Of a DNA stretch of 5,062 bases, positions 1-5,062 are shown one piece after another. Each line of letters opens with the position of its first letter. Position 1 is the first letter of the stretch. The notes under the pieces were generated by a model that saw only the letters and a list, made by a program, of their open reading frames with translations, was not told the origin of the DNA and searched no databases. A program made the position numbers and the translations under genes. The DNA is taken from contig CAKXAF010000194.1 in the NCBI GenBank assembly GCA_934869045.1, positions 1 to 5,062 of the forward strand, given 5' to 3'. This DNA comes from an uncultured Nitrososphaerota archaeon. GTDB taxonomy: Bacteria; Bacillota; Clostridia; Oscillospirales; Ruminococcaceae.

Positions 1-587
1 CCTGGGACGTGGAAGGGGGAACGCCGGTTGAATCGGAAGAGCTGCTCCGGCAGATTCTTCGCTGCCGGCCTTATTTCGGAGAGAAGGGGGGAGTGACCCT
101 TTCCGGCGGTGAGGCGCTGATGCAGCCGGAATTTGCCGGGGAGTTACTGAAACTCTGTAAAGGCGAAGGACTTCACACCGTTCTGGACACCAGCGGCTAT
201 CGGCTGGACGCGGCGGCGGAACGGGTATTGGATCAGACGGATTTGGTGCTGCTGGACGTGAAAATGACCAGGGATGAGGAATACCGCCGCTATACCAGCT
301 GTCCGATAGAAAAACCCCTGGCCTTTTTGGAACGGCTGGAGGAGCGGGGCATCCCGGTTTGGATCCGGCAGGTGATCGTGCCGGGGATTAACGACACAGC
401 GGAAAATATCCAGCGGCTCAACAGAATTTTAGCGGGGAAGCGCTGTGTCAAAAAGGTGGAGCTGCTGCCGTTTCACAAAATCTGTGCGGTCAAGTACCGG
501 CAGATGGGGATCCCCTTTGCTTTTGAGGAGTATCCGGCCGCAGATTCCGCAGTGGTAGCGCGGCTTCAGAAACTGGCCCATTTCTGA
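1..587 (+). CDS. pflA: Pyruvate formate-lyase activating enzyme, C-terminal part (5' end outside window)
   Basis: This is a radical SAM enzyme that installs the glycyl radical on pyruvate formate-lyase in the cytoplasm, allowing anaerobic cleavage of pyruvate to acetyl-CoA and formate. The frame is open to the left edge; the first readable residues (T)WDVEGG match the segment that follows the cluster cysteines in PflA. Visible family motifs are GGVTLSGGEALMQ (nt 87-125, with the SAM-binding GGE at 105-113), LDTSGY, LVLLDVK, VWIRQVIVPGIND (nt 357 onward) and KKVELLPFHK. About 194 residues are present of a usual 240-250, so roughly 50 N-terminal residues, including the CxxxCxxC iron-sulfur motif, lie upstream. 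The ATG-less GTG at nt 9 is an internal valine, not a start. The gene for PFL itself is probably upstream, as is common, but is not seen. Arginine codons are mainly CGG, as in the next gene. Other glycyl-radical activases are possible but match less well. Confidence 0.93.
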   Translation, partial: WDVEGGTPVESEELLRQILRCRPYFGEKGGVTLSGGEALMQPEFAGELLKLCKGEGLHTVLDTSGYRLDAAAERVLDQTDLVLLDVKMTRDEEYRRYTSCPIEKPLAFLERLEERGIPVWIRQVIVPGINDTAENIQRLNRILAGKRCVKKVELLPFHKICAVKYRQMGIPFAFEEYPAADSAVVARLQKLAHF

Positions 588-594
588 AGCTTTT
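563..594 (+). terminator. Intrinsic terminator of pflA, overlapping its stop codon
   Basis: A perfect 10-bp inverted repeat (GCTTCAGAAA at 563-572 with TTTCTGAAGC at 581-590) has an 8-nt loop and is followed by TTTT at 591-594. The stop codon TGA (585-587) lies inside the 3' arm. The U-tract is short and the stem is only moderately GC-rich, so efficiency may be modest. The 3' arm core TTTCTGAA is repeated at 592-599. Its location at the gene end and just before a new promoter supports a terminator role. Confidence 0.72.
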
Positions 595-615
595 CTGAAA
601 ATGGGGGCTTCTCCC

Positions 616-644
616 TTGCCCCGCGGCGGTTTTCATGGTACAAT
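616..644 (+). promoter_or_regulatory. Sigma-A promoter for the solute-binding lipoprotein gene
   Basis: A -35 box TTGCCC (616-621, 4 of 6 consensus) is followed after exactly 17 bp by a -10 box TACAAT (639-644, 5 of 6). The dinucleotide TG at 636-637 makes it an extended -10. Transcription would begin near 651, giving a 5' leader of about 43 nt. The promoter sits directly after the pflA terminator, so the following gene appears to be its own transcription unit. No operator repeat is evident. Confidence 0.7.
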
Positions 645-683
645 AACAGGGAGGCGGCAGAGTCCGCCGGCATCATTTTTTCC

Positions 684-688
684 GGAGG
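684..688 (+). promoter_or_regulatory. Ribosome binding site that sets the lipoprotein start
   Basis: GGAGG (684-688) lies 5 nt before ATG 694. The longer open frame back to ATG 601 would start upstream of the predicted -10 box and has no comparable site. It would also bury the signal peptide 31 residues inside the protein. ATG 694 is therefore the start chosen. Confidence 0.88.
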
Positions 689-693
689 ACAGT

Positions 694-2271
694 ATGCGCA
701 GAATTTCCATGGCATTTTTATTCCTTTTCTTTTTCGCTCCGGCATTATTTTTGGCCGGCTGTATGCGGGAAGAAAATGACTTTTTATATGATTTGGACGG
801 TGCTCCCAAAAACCTGGATCCCCAGTCGGCTTCCGATGCAGCCTCCCGGCTGGTGATTGCCAATCTCTTTGAGGGGCTTGTAACGGTGGATAAGGATGGG
901 ACTGTCCAGCCCGGTGCGGCGGAAAGCTGGACAGAATCGGCGGACGGGATGACCTATACCTTTCAGCTGCAGGAGGACGGGGCTTGGTCCAACGGGGACC
1001 CGCTGACAGCGGCAGACTTTGTCTACGGTTTCCGGCGTCTGTTTGACCCGGCCACCAACGCGCCCGGTGTGTCGGATTTTCTCTGTATTCAGGGCGGCAG
1101 GAAGGTGCTTTCCGGGGATTCTCCGCTCGAGGAGCTGGGGGTTTGGGCTAAGGGGGAGAATACGGTTGTCATCCAGTTGGAGCGGTACAACGCCCGGTTT
1201 CTGGAACTCCTGTCTACGGCGCCCGCCATGCCCTGCAAGGAGGATTTTTTTCAAAAGACCAAAGGAAAATATGGCCTCGCAGGGGACAAAATCATGGGGA
1301 ACGGCGCATTTTACCTGTCATCCTGGCAGGAAAGCGGCACGGTGCGGCTCCGGCCCAGCGCGACGTATCACGGTCGGGCAGAGGTGACGGCTACTTCCCT
1401 GACTTTGGCGGCACCATCCTCTGTTACGCCGCTGGAGCGGTTCCAGGAGGGGACGACTTCGGCTGTTGCCCTCAGCGGCGCAGATTTTCTTTCACTGGGG
1501 GATGTTTCGGGGCAGGAGGTTTTTCAAAGCGATAATGCAGTATGGGGCATGATCTTCCAGACGGATCGGGAGCCCTTTTCCAACCCGAAGATCCGGCGGG
1601 CCCTCTTGCTGGATGCGGATTTTTCCACAATGGAGGCAGCGCTGCCGGATTATTATGAACGCGCCCGGGCGGTTATCTCGAAAAACGTCATCTTGGAAGG
1701 AAAAAATTACCGCAGCATGGCAGGGGAGGATCTGATGCCGTCCCTGGACCGGGAGGCGGCACAAGAAGCCTTCCGATCTGGCGCGGCGGAACTTTCTGCA
1801 GAAGGGTTGACCGGCGTCCGGCTGATCGTGCCTGCGGGTTATGGGCATGAAACCTATTTTGCCTATCTTTCCCAGATTTGGCAAAGAGATTTCGGGCTGT
1901 ACTTGACCGTGGAAGCGCTGGATGCCGGCGCCTATTCTGACCGGCTGGCGGCAGGGGAATACGAATGTGCGTTGGTCAGCCTTTCCGGAAGCGGCAACTG
2001 CCCGGCTGCTGCACTGTCCTATTTTGCGTCAGAAGGCGGAATCTACCGCCTGGAGGATTTTGACCGGCTTCTGGATCAAGCGGCTGCGGAGAGCACAGTG
2101 CCAGCGGCGGCAGAGCTTTACCGGCAGGCGGAGCAGGCCCTGATCGACGAAGGTGCGTTTTTGCCGTTTTACTATCAGGCTGAATATTTCGTTTCGGCGC
2201 CGGGCGTTTCCGGCGTGACCTACCGGTTCGACAGGCGGATGCCGGATTTTCGGTTTGGAATTGTCCGCTGA
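694..2271 (+). CDS. OppA/DppA-like peptide ABC transporter solute-binding lipoprotein
   Basis: This is a 525-residue extracytoplasmic substrate-binding protein of the SBP_bac_5 family, which captures oligopeptides or similar ligands for an ABC importer. Residues 1-22 form a lipoprotein signal peptide (MRR, a hydrophobic core rich in Phe/Leu, then LAGC) with Cys23 as the lipidation site, so it should be anchored on the outer face of the membrane. Family signatures are the segment LFEGLVTVDKDG, a PGAAESW element, WSNGDPLTAADFVYGFRRL (residues 98-116), FSNPKIRRALL (from 295) and a C-terminal VSGVTYRF...DFRFG. Its length is normal for OppA homologues. In the region matching the OppA ADYxEP motif it reads GSGNCP (432-437), with Ser433 in place of the ligand-binding aspartate. 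The helix after NPKIRRALL also lacks the usual AIDR-like sequence. No permease or ATPase gene flanks it, so it is an orphan that may serve a transporter encoded elsewhere. The specific ligand cannot be assigned. Confidence 0.9.
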   Translation: MRRISMAFLFLFFFAPALFLAGCMREENDFLYDLDGAPKNLDPQSASDAASRLVIANLFEGLVTVDKDGTVQPGAAESWTESADGMTYTFQLQEDGAWSNGDPLTAADFVYGFRRLFDPATNAPGVSDFLCIQGGRKVLSGDSPLEELGVWAKGENTVVIQLERYNARFLELLSTAPAMPCKEDFFQKTKGKYGLAGDKIMGNGAFYLSSWQESGTVRLRPSATYHGRAEVTATSLTLAAPSSVTPLERFQEGTTSAVALSGADFLSLGDVSGQEVFQSDNAVWGMIFQTDREPFSNPKIRRALLLDADFSTMEAALPDYYERARAVISKNVILEGKNYRSMAGEDLMPSLDREAAQEAFRSGAAELSAEGLTGVRLIVPAGYGHETYFAYLSQIWQRDFGLYLTVEALDAGAYSDRLAAGEYECALVSLSGSGNCPAAALSYFASEGGIYRLEDFDRLLDQAAAESTVPAAAELYRQAEQALIDEGAFLPFYYQAEYFVSAPGVSGVTYRFDRRMPDFRFGIVR

Positions 2272-2292
2272 GGTTTTTTCTGGAGAGAATGG

Positions 2293-2350
2293 AAAAAATT
2301 TTTTGGATTTTACGTTTTTCCTTTACAAAGAGAAGGTTTTGTGTTATACT
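2293..2350 (+). promoter_or_regulatory. Strong sigma-A promoter for rpsO with A/T-rich upstream element
   Basis: The -35 box TTTACA (2322-2327, 5 of 6) and -10 box TATACT (2345-2350, 5 of 6) are separated by exactly 17 bp. TG at 2342-2343 gives an extended -10. Immediately upstream, A6T6 (2293-2304) and further T-rich sequence to 2320 occupy the region where an UP element would contact the RNA polymerase alpha subunits. The predicted transcription start is near 2357. This arrangement is typical of highly expressed ribosomal genes. Confidence 0.85.
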
Positions 2351-2359
2351 AACATCTGT

Positions 2360-2429
2360 ACCGCATAGATGGCTTTGTGGTGTAAGCCCCGTGCCGGGGA
2401 TGTTGCCTGCCCTTGGCTATTGTGCCGGT
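2360..2429 (+). promoter_or_regulatory. Candidate S15-binding autoregulatory leader (three-way junction)
   Basis: Hand folding gives three helices meeting at a junction. P1 pairs 2360-2368 with 2420-2429 (C2425 bulged). P2 pairs GGCTT 2371-2375 with AAGCC 2384-2388. P3 pairs GCCGGGG 2393-2399 with CCCTTGGC-end 2411-2417 and contains two adjacent G-U pairs (2396/2414 and 2397/2413) next to a G-C pair. S15 recognises a three-way junction plus a GU/GC motif in 16S rRNA, and many rpsO leaders mimic this to repress their own translation. A competing hairpin, CCCCG 2387-2391 with CGGGG 2395-2399, would disrupt P2 and P3. The fold is inference: no energies or alignment were available. Confidence 0.5.
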
Positions 2430-2441
2430 AAAATTTTAAAA

Positions 2442-2448
2442 GAGGTGA
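2442..2448 (+). promoter_or_regulatory. Ribosome binding site of rpsO
   Basis: GAGGTGA (2442-2448) matches seven bases of the anti-Shine-Dalgarno complement and ends 6 nt before ATG 2455. A second ATG follows directly at 2458. The spacing favours the first, but either is possible, with only one residue at stake. Confidence 0.8.
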
Positions 2449-2454
2449 CTTCTT

Positions 2455-2721
2455 ATGATGAGAAAAGAAGAAAAGAATCAGGTTATTGAGGAGAATAAGC
2501 GTCACGATGGCGACACCGGTTCCCCAGAGGTTCAGATTGCGATCCTCACCAAGCGGATCAACGATCTGACCGAGCATCTGCGGACCAACAAAAACGACCA
2601 TCACAGCCGTCGCGGCCTGTTTAAAATGATCGGCCACCGCCGCAGCCTGCTCAACTATCTGATGAAGACTGATATCGAGCGCTACCGCACCTTGATCGCG
2701 AAGCTCGGTATCCGCAAGTAA
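2455..2721 (+). CDS. rpsO: Small ribosomal subunit protein S15
   Basis: S15 is a primary binder of the 16S rRNA central domain that helps nucleate assembly of the 30S platform, and in several bacteria it represses its own mRNA. The product is 88 residues, the usual length of 88-89. Signature segments are HDGDTGSPEVQ (residues 17-27), LTKRINDLTEHL (31-42), KNDHHSRRGL (46-55), HRRSLLNYL (61-69) and ERYRTLIAKLGIRK at the C-terminus. His41, Asp48 and Ser51, known from S15-rRNA structures to contact the GU/GC motif, are all present. The gene has its own strong promoter and a structured leader, and is followed by a terminator-like hairpin and then pnp, a gene order found across bacteria. In many Firmicutes ribF precedes rpsO; here an unrelated transport gene does. 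Confidence 0.98.
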   Translation: MMRKEEKNQVIEENKRHDGDTGSPEVQIAILTKRINDLTEHLRTNKNDHHSRRGLFKMIGHRRSLLNYLMKTDIERYRTLIAKLGIRK

Positions 2722-2736
2722 GTTCTGGAACTGAGA

Positions 2737-2762
2737 GGCAGATGGGGAACCATCTGCCTTTT
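2737..2762 (+). terminator. Intrinsic terminator or attenuator between rpsO and pnp
   Basis: A perfect 9-bp stem (GGCAGATGG 2737-2745 with CCATCTGCC 2750-2758) is closed by a GGAA tetraloop of the GNRA class. It is followed by TTTT, then AGCAG and a second T-run (2768-2772). It begins 15 nt after the rpsO stop. Since I see no convincing promoter before pnp, this is likely a partial terminator that sets the S15:PNPase ratio and also shields the rpsO mRNA 3' end. Confidence 0.88.
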
Positions 2763-2769
2763 AGCAGTT

Positions 2770-2910
2770 TTTCCGGCGGATGCCGGAAACGGCAGCCATA
2801 CACAATTTTGTTAGCGCGAAGGATGGGAGTTTAGCATTAACTCGTACGCCCGGGTTTCCGGACGCAGGATTTATTGCTAAGCCTGTGCTCCGCGCGGTCT
2901 GGAGGAACAA
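2770..2910 (+). promoter_or_regulatory. Structured pnp leader with competing inverted repeats
   Basis: This intergenic stretch holds no gene and no clear promoter but many pairings. A hairpin forms from TTTCCGGC 2770-2777 and GCCGGAAA 2782-2789. A nested set joins GCGCG 2814-2818 to CGCGC 2891-2895, GAG 2827-2829 to CTC 2888-2890, TTAGCA 2831-2836 to TGCTAA 2875-2880, and CCGG 2850-2853 to CCGG 2858-2861. Alternatives exclusive with these are CCGGAAAC 2783-2790 with GTTTCCGG 2854-2861, GAGTT 2827-2831 with AACTC 2839-2843, and TTAGC 2811-2815 with GCTAA 2876-2880. In E. coli, PNPase represses its own mRNA through a leader stem cut by RNase III; a comparable role here is inference. The outer helix ends 5 nt before the Shine-Dalgarno. 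Confidence 0.5.
2901..2905 (+). promoter_or_regulatory. Ribosome binding site of pnp
   Basis: GGAGG (2901-2905) is spaced 5 nt from ATG 2911 and fixes the start. It lies just downstream of the proposed outer leader helix (2814-2818 with 2891-2895), so changes in that structure could affect ribosome access. Confidence 0.85.
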
Positions 2911-5022
2911 ATGGCAAGAGAAGTGAAAACCTTTACCACCACCTTCGCCGGTCGTGAACTGACCGTTGAAACCGGCCGCACCAGCGAACTTACCAACGGA
3001 TCCTGCTGGGTCCGCTACGGTGAAACCGTTGTCATGGCCAATGTCACCGCTTCCGCAAAACCCCGTGAAGGCGTCGATTTCTTCCCGCTTTCCGTGGACT
3101 ACGAGGAAAAGCTTTACGCCGTCGGCAAAATCCCCGGTTCTTTCCTGAAGCGGGAAGGCCGCCCCACTGAAAAGGCGACCCTGACCTCCCGGATGATCGA
3201 CCGCCCGATCCGTCCCATGTTCCCCAAGGACATGCGCAACGACGTTTCGGTTGTGGTTACTGTCCTTTCAACAGATATTGACAACGCTCCGGAGATCGCC
3301 GGATTCATCGCGGCGTCCATTGCCATTGGTATTTCCGACATCCCCTTCCGTGAGCCCATCGCTGCGGTCAGCGTCGGCTTGGTGGACGGTGAGATTGTTC
3401 TCAACCCTATGACCGCTCAGCGCGCGAAATCCGATTTGGACCTGACCGTCGCCGGTTCCGCTGAAAAGATTGTCATGATTGAGGCAGGTGCCAACGAGAT
3501 TGACAATGAAACCATGCTGAAAGCCATCGCCGCCGGCCATGAGGAGATCAAAAAAATGGTCGCTTTCATCGCTGGTATCCAGGCCGAGATCGGCAAACCC
3601 AAATTTGCCTTTGAGTCTAAGGAGGTTCCCCATGACCTGCTGGATGCGGTCTTGGAGGAGTTCGGCGATCAGTTTAAATACGCGCTGGACACCGACGATA
3701 AAAATATCCGGGAGGAACGGCTCCTTCCCATTACCGACGCCATCCACGCAAAATACGACGAGCAATATGCCGACCAGCCTACTCTTTTGGGAGAGGTCAT
3801 CTATAAAGCCCAGAAGGTCATCGTCCGCCGCTGGCTCCTGGATGAGCAGAAGCGCGTGGACGGACGCGGAATGGATCAGATGCGTCCCCTGTCTGCTGAG
3901 GTGAATCTCCTGCCCCGGGTTCATGGCTCCGGTTTGTTCACCCGCGGCCAGACCCAGGTACTGACGGTGGCTACCCTCGGTTCCATCTCCGACGCCCAGA
4001 TGCTGGATAGTATTGATGAGGACGAGGAGAAGCGTTATATGCATCAGTACAATTTCCCCAGCTATTCTGTGGGCGAAACCCGTCCTTCCCGTGGGCCCGG
4101 ACGCCGCGAAATCGGTCACGGTGCACTTGCCGAACGGGCTTTGGTGCCGGTACTTCCTTCGGTCGAGGAGTTCCCCTATGCCATGCGGCTGGTATCGGAG
4201 GTTCTGTCCTCCAACGGCTCTACCTCCCAGGCCTCCATTTGCGGCTCTACATTGGCTCTGATGGATGCTGGCGTTCCGATTAAAGCGCCGGTTGCCGGTA
4301 TCTCCTGTGGCCTGATTACCGAGGGCGACCGCTGGATGACTATGGTGGACATCCAGGGGCTGGAGGATTTCTACGGCGATATGGACTTTAAGGTCGGCGG
4401 CACGCATAAGGGCATCACCGCCATCCAGGTAGACATCAAGATCGACGGTTTGACGCTGGACATCATTGCCGATGCTTTTGAAAAGACCAAAAAGGCCCGG
4501 GATTATATCATTGACGAAGTAATCTTGAAGGCAATTCCGGCTCCCCGGAATCATGTTTCCAAATATGCTCCCAAGCAGAAATCCACGGTGATCGCGGTGG
4601 ATAAGATCCGCGATGTTATCGGTTCCGGCGGAAAGGTCATCCAGAAGATCTGCGCGGAATGCGACGTCAAGATCGACATCAATGAAGACGGGCATGTCTT
4701 TATCCTTGGTATCGATCAGGAGAACGTGGACCGCGCCATGTATATCGTAGAGACCATCGCAAAAGATCCGGAGGTCGGAGCGATTTACAAAGGGAAGGTT
4801 ACCCGGCTGATGAATTTTGGCGCTTTCGTCGAGATCGCTCCCGGTAAGGAAGGCTTAGTTCATATCTCGAAACTGGAAAACCATCGTGTCGAGAAGGTCG
4901 AGGACGTTGTTTCGGTTGGCGATGAAGTTTACGTTAAGGTGACGGAGATTGACGATCAGGGACGTATCAACCTTTCCCGCAAGGATGCGATGAACGATTT
5001 GGCACGCCGCAGCAATGGTTGA
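2911..5022 (+). CDS. pnp: Polyribonucleotide nucleotidyltransferase (PNPase)
   Basis: PNPase is a cytoplasmic homotrimeric 3'-to-5' exoribonuclease that degrades RNA with phosphate to release nucleoside diphosphates, and can run in reverse to add tails. The product has 703 residues, matching the usual 700-711, and all domains are intact. RNase PH domain 1 (about 10-145) carries FFPLSVDYEEKLYA and GKIPGSFLKREGRP (72-85), where FLKR 78-81 corresponds to the RNA-contacting FFRR loop. A helical linker domain follows. RNase PH domain 2 (about 325-540) carries SSNGSTSQAS (433-442, phosphate site) and DFYGDMDFKV with catalytic-type Asp486, Asp492 and Lys494, which fall at the same numbers as in the E. 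coli enzyme. A KH domain has GSGGK (571-575), and an S1 domain spans about 623-691. Arginine codons are mostly CGC/CGT, unlike the CGG-rich upstream genes, consistent with high expression. It is probably transcribed by read-through from rpsO. Confidence 0.98.
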   Translation: MAREVKTFTTTFAGRELTVETGRTSELTNGSCWVRYGETVVMANVTASAKPREGVDFFPLSVDYEEKLYAVGKIPGSFLKREGRPTEKATLTSRMIDRPIRPMFPKDMRNDVSVVVTVLSTDIDNAPEIAGFIAASIAIGISDIPFREPIAAVSVGLVDGEIVLNPMTAQRAKSDLDLTVAGSAEKIVMIEAGANEIDNETMLKAIAAGHEEIKKMVAFIAGIQAEIGKPKFAFESKEVPHDLLDAVLEEFGDQFKYALDTDDKNIREERLLPITDAIHAKYDEQYADQPTLLGEVIYKAQKVIVRRWLLDEQKRVDGRGMDQMRPLSAEVNLLPRVHGSGLFTRGQTQVLTVATLGSISDAQMLDSIDEDEEKRYMHQYNFPSYSVGETRPSRGPGRREIGHGALAERALVPVLPSVEEFPYAMRLVSEVLSSNGSTSQASICGSTLALMDAGVPIKAPVAGISCGLITEGDRWMTMVDIQGLEDFYGDMDFKVGGTHKGITAIQVDIKIDGLTLDIIADAFEKTKKARDYIIDEVILKAIPAPRNHVSKYAPKQKSTVIAVDKIRDVIGSGGKVIQKICAECDVKIDINEDGHVFILGIDQENVDRAMYIVETIAKDPEVGAIYKGKVTRLMNFGAFVEIAPGKEGLVHISKLENHRVEKVEDVVSVGDEVYVKVTEIDDQGRINLSRKDAMNDLARRSNG

Positions 5023-5034
5023 TTTTAGAAAAGC

Positions 5035-5062
5035 CCCCCGGTCACGCAGAAGCGGCCGGGGG
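5035..5062 (+). terminator. Intrinsic terminator of pnp, cut by window end
   Basis: CCCCCGG (5035-5041) pairs perfectly with CCGGGGG (5056-5062). An inner CGC 5045-5047 with GCG 5052-5054 is closed by an AGAA loop, giving a GC-rich stem of about 10 bp starting 12 nt after the pnp stop. A-residues before the stem (5029-5032) predict that GCTTTT or similar follows just beyond the window, but the U-tract itself is not visible. Confidence 0.8.

Noticed and set aside
653..681. Small hairpin GGCGG 653-657 with CCGCC 664-668 and a T-run at 676-681 in the lipoprotein leader
   Set aside because: The 5-bp stem is 7 nt away from the T-run, so it does not look like a terminator or attenuator.
601..693. 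31-codon N-terminal extension of the lipoprotein from ATG 601
   Set aside because: It would start upstream of the predicted promoter, has no Shine-Dalgarno, and would place the signal peptide internally.
784..1254. Minus-strand open frame inside the lipoprotein gene, with another at 1492-1884
   Set aside because: Both are shadows of the SBP_bac_5 coding frame, without ribosome binding sites or family motifs.
2235..2279. Possible terminator of the lipoprotein gene: GCGGA 2235-2239 with TCCGC 2264-2268 before TTTTTT 2274-2279
   Set aside because: The stem is only 5 bp around a long loop and is separated from the T-run by several bases, so it is too weak to call, although the position is plausible.
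2289..2489. 66-codon open frame crossing the rpsO promoter and leader
   Set aside because: It spans the -35 and -10 boxes and runs out of frame into rpsO; no ribosome binding site or credible protein character.
2234..2787. Exact 13-nt repeat GGCGGATGCCGGA at 2234-2246 and 2775-2787
   Set aside because: Only two copies, one in coding sequence; in GC-rich DNA of this length such a match is plausible by chance.
3268..4695. Long open frame of 475 codons on the minus strand opposite pnp
   Set aside because: It lies wholly inside the highly conserved pnp gene, its translation has no recognisable domain, and it reflects codon bias of pnp on the opposite strand.
1..5062. Search for CRISPR arrays, tRNA or rRNA genes, insertion sequences, phage or defence genes
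   Set aside because: No spaced direct repeats, cloverleaf-like segments, transposase motifs or terminal inverted repeats were seen; the window is occupied by housekeeping and transport genes.

Overview
The window (about 5 kb, moderately GC-rich) reads as a stretch of chromosome from a low-abundance-of-surprises Firmicute. The Shine-Dalgarno sequences are strong, the promoters are sigma-A type, one gene encodes a Gram-positive style lipoprotein, and the rpsO-pnp order is the classical one. An anaerobic Clostridia lineage is most likely because a pyruvate formate-lyase activase is present. The GC-rich codon use would fit Oscillospirales, but the exact taxon is inference.

Layout, all on the + strand: (1) the 3' three-quarters of pflA, cut by the left edge, ending in an intrinsic terminator whose stem contains the stop codon; (2) a sigma-A promoter with an extended -10, then a monocistronic gene for an OppA/DppA-type solute-binding lipoprotein with no permease or ATPase genes beside it; (3) a strong promoter with an A/T-rich upstream element, a roughly 98-nt leader that can be folded by hand into a three-way junction resembling S15 autoregulatory leaders, then rpsO; (4) a perfect 9-bp terminator or attenuator with a GNRA loop; (5) a leader of about 150 nt upstream of pnp with several competing inverted repeats, then full-length pnp; (6) a GC-rich terminator truncated by the right edge.

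Functionally there are three units: anaerobic pyruvate metabolism (activation of PFL), peptide or oligopeptide capture at the cell surface, and a ribosome/RNA-turnover unit (S15 plus PNPase). The coding content is ordinary. I do not see a new multi-gene system. The parts that deserve a second look are RNA-level: the rpsO leader, the rpsO-pnp attenuator, and above all the pnp leader, where the same short segments can pair in mutually exclusive ways. At the protein level, the binding protein has lost the aspartate that in OppA holds the peptide N-terminus. All RNA folds were done by eye and have not been scored for energy or covariation.
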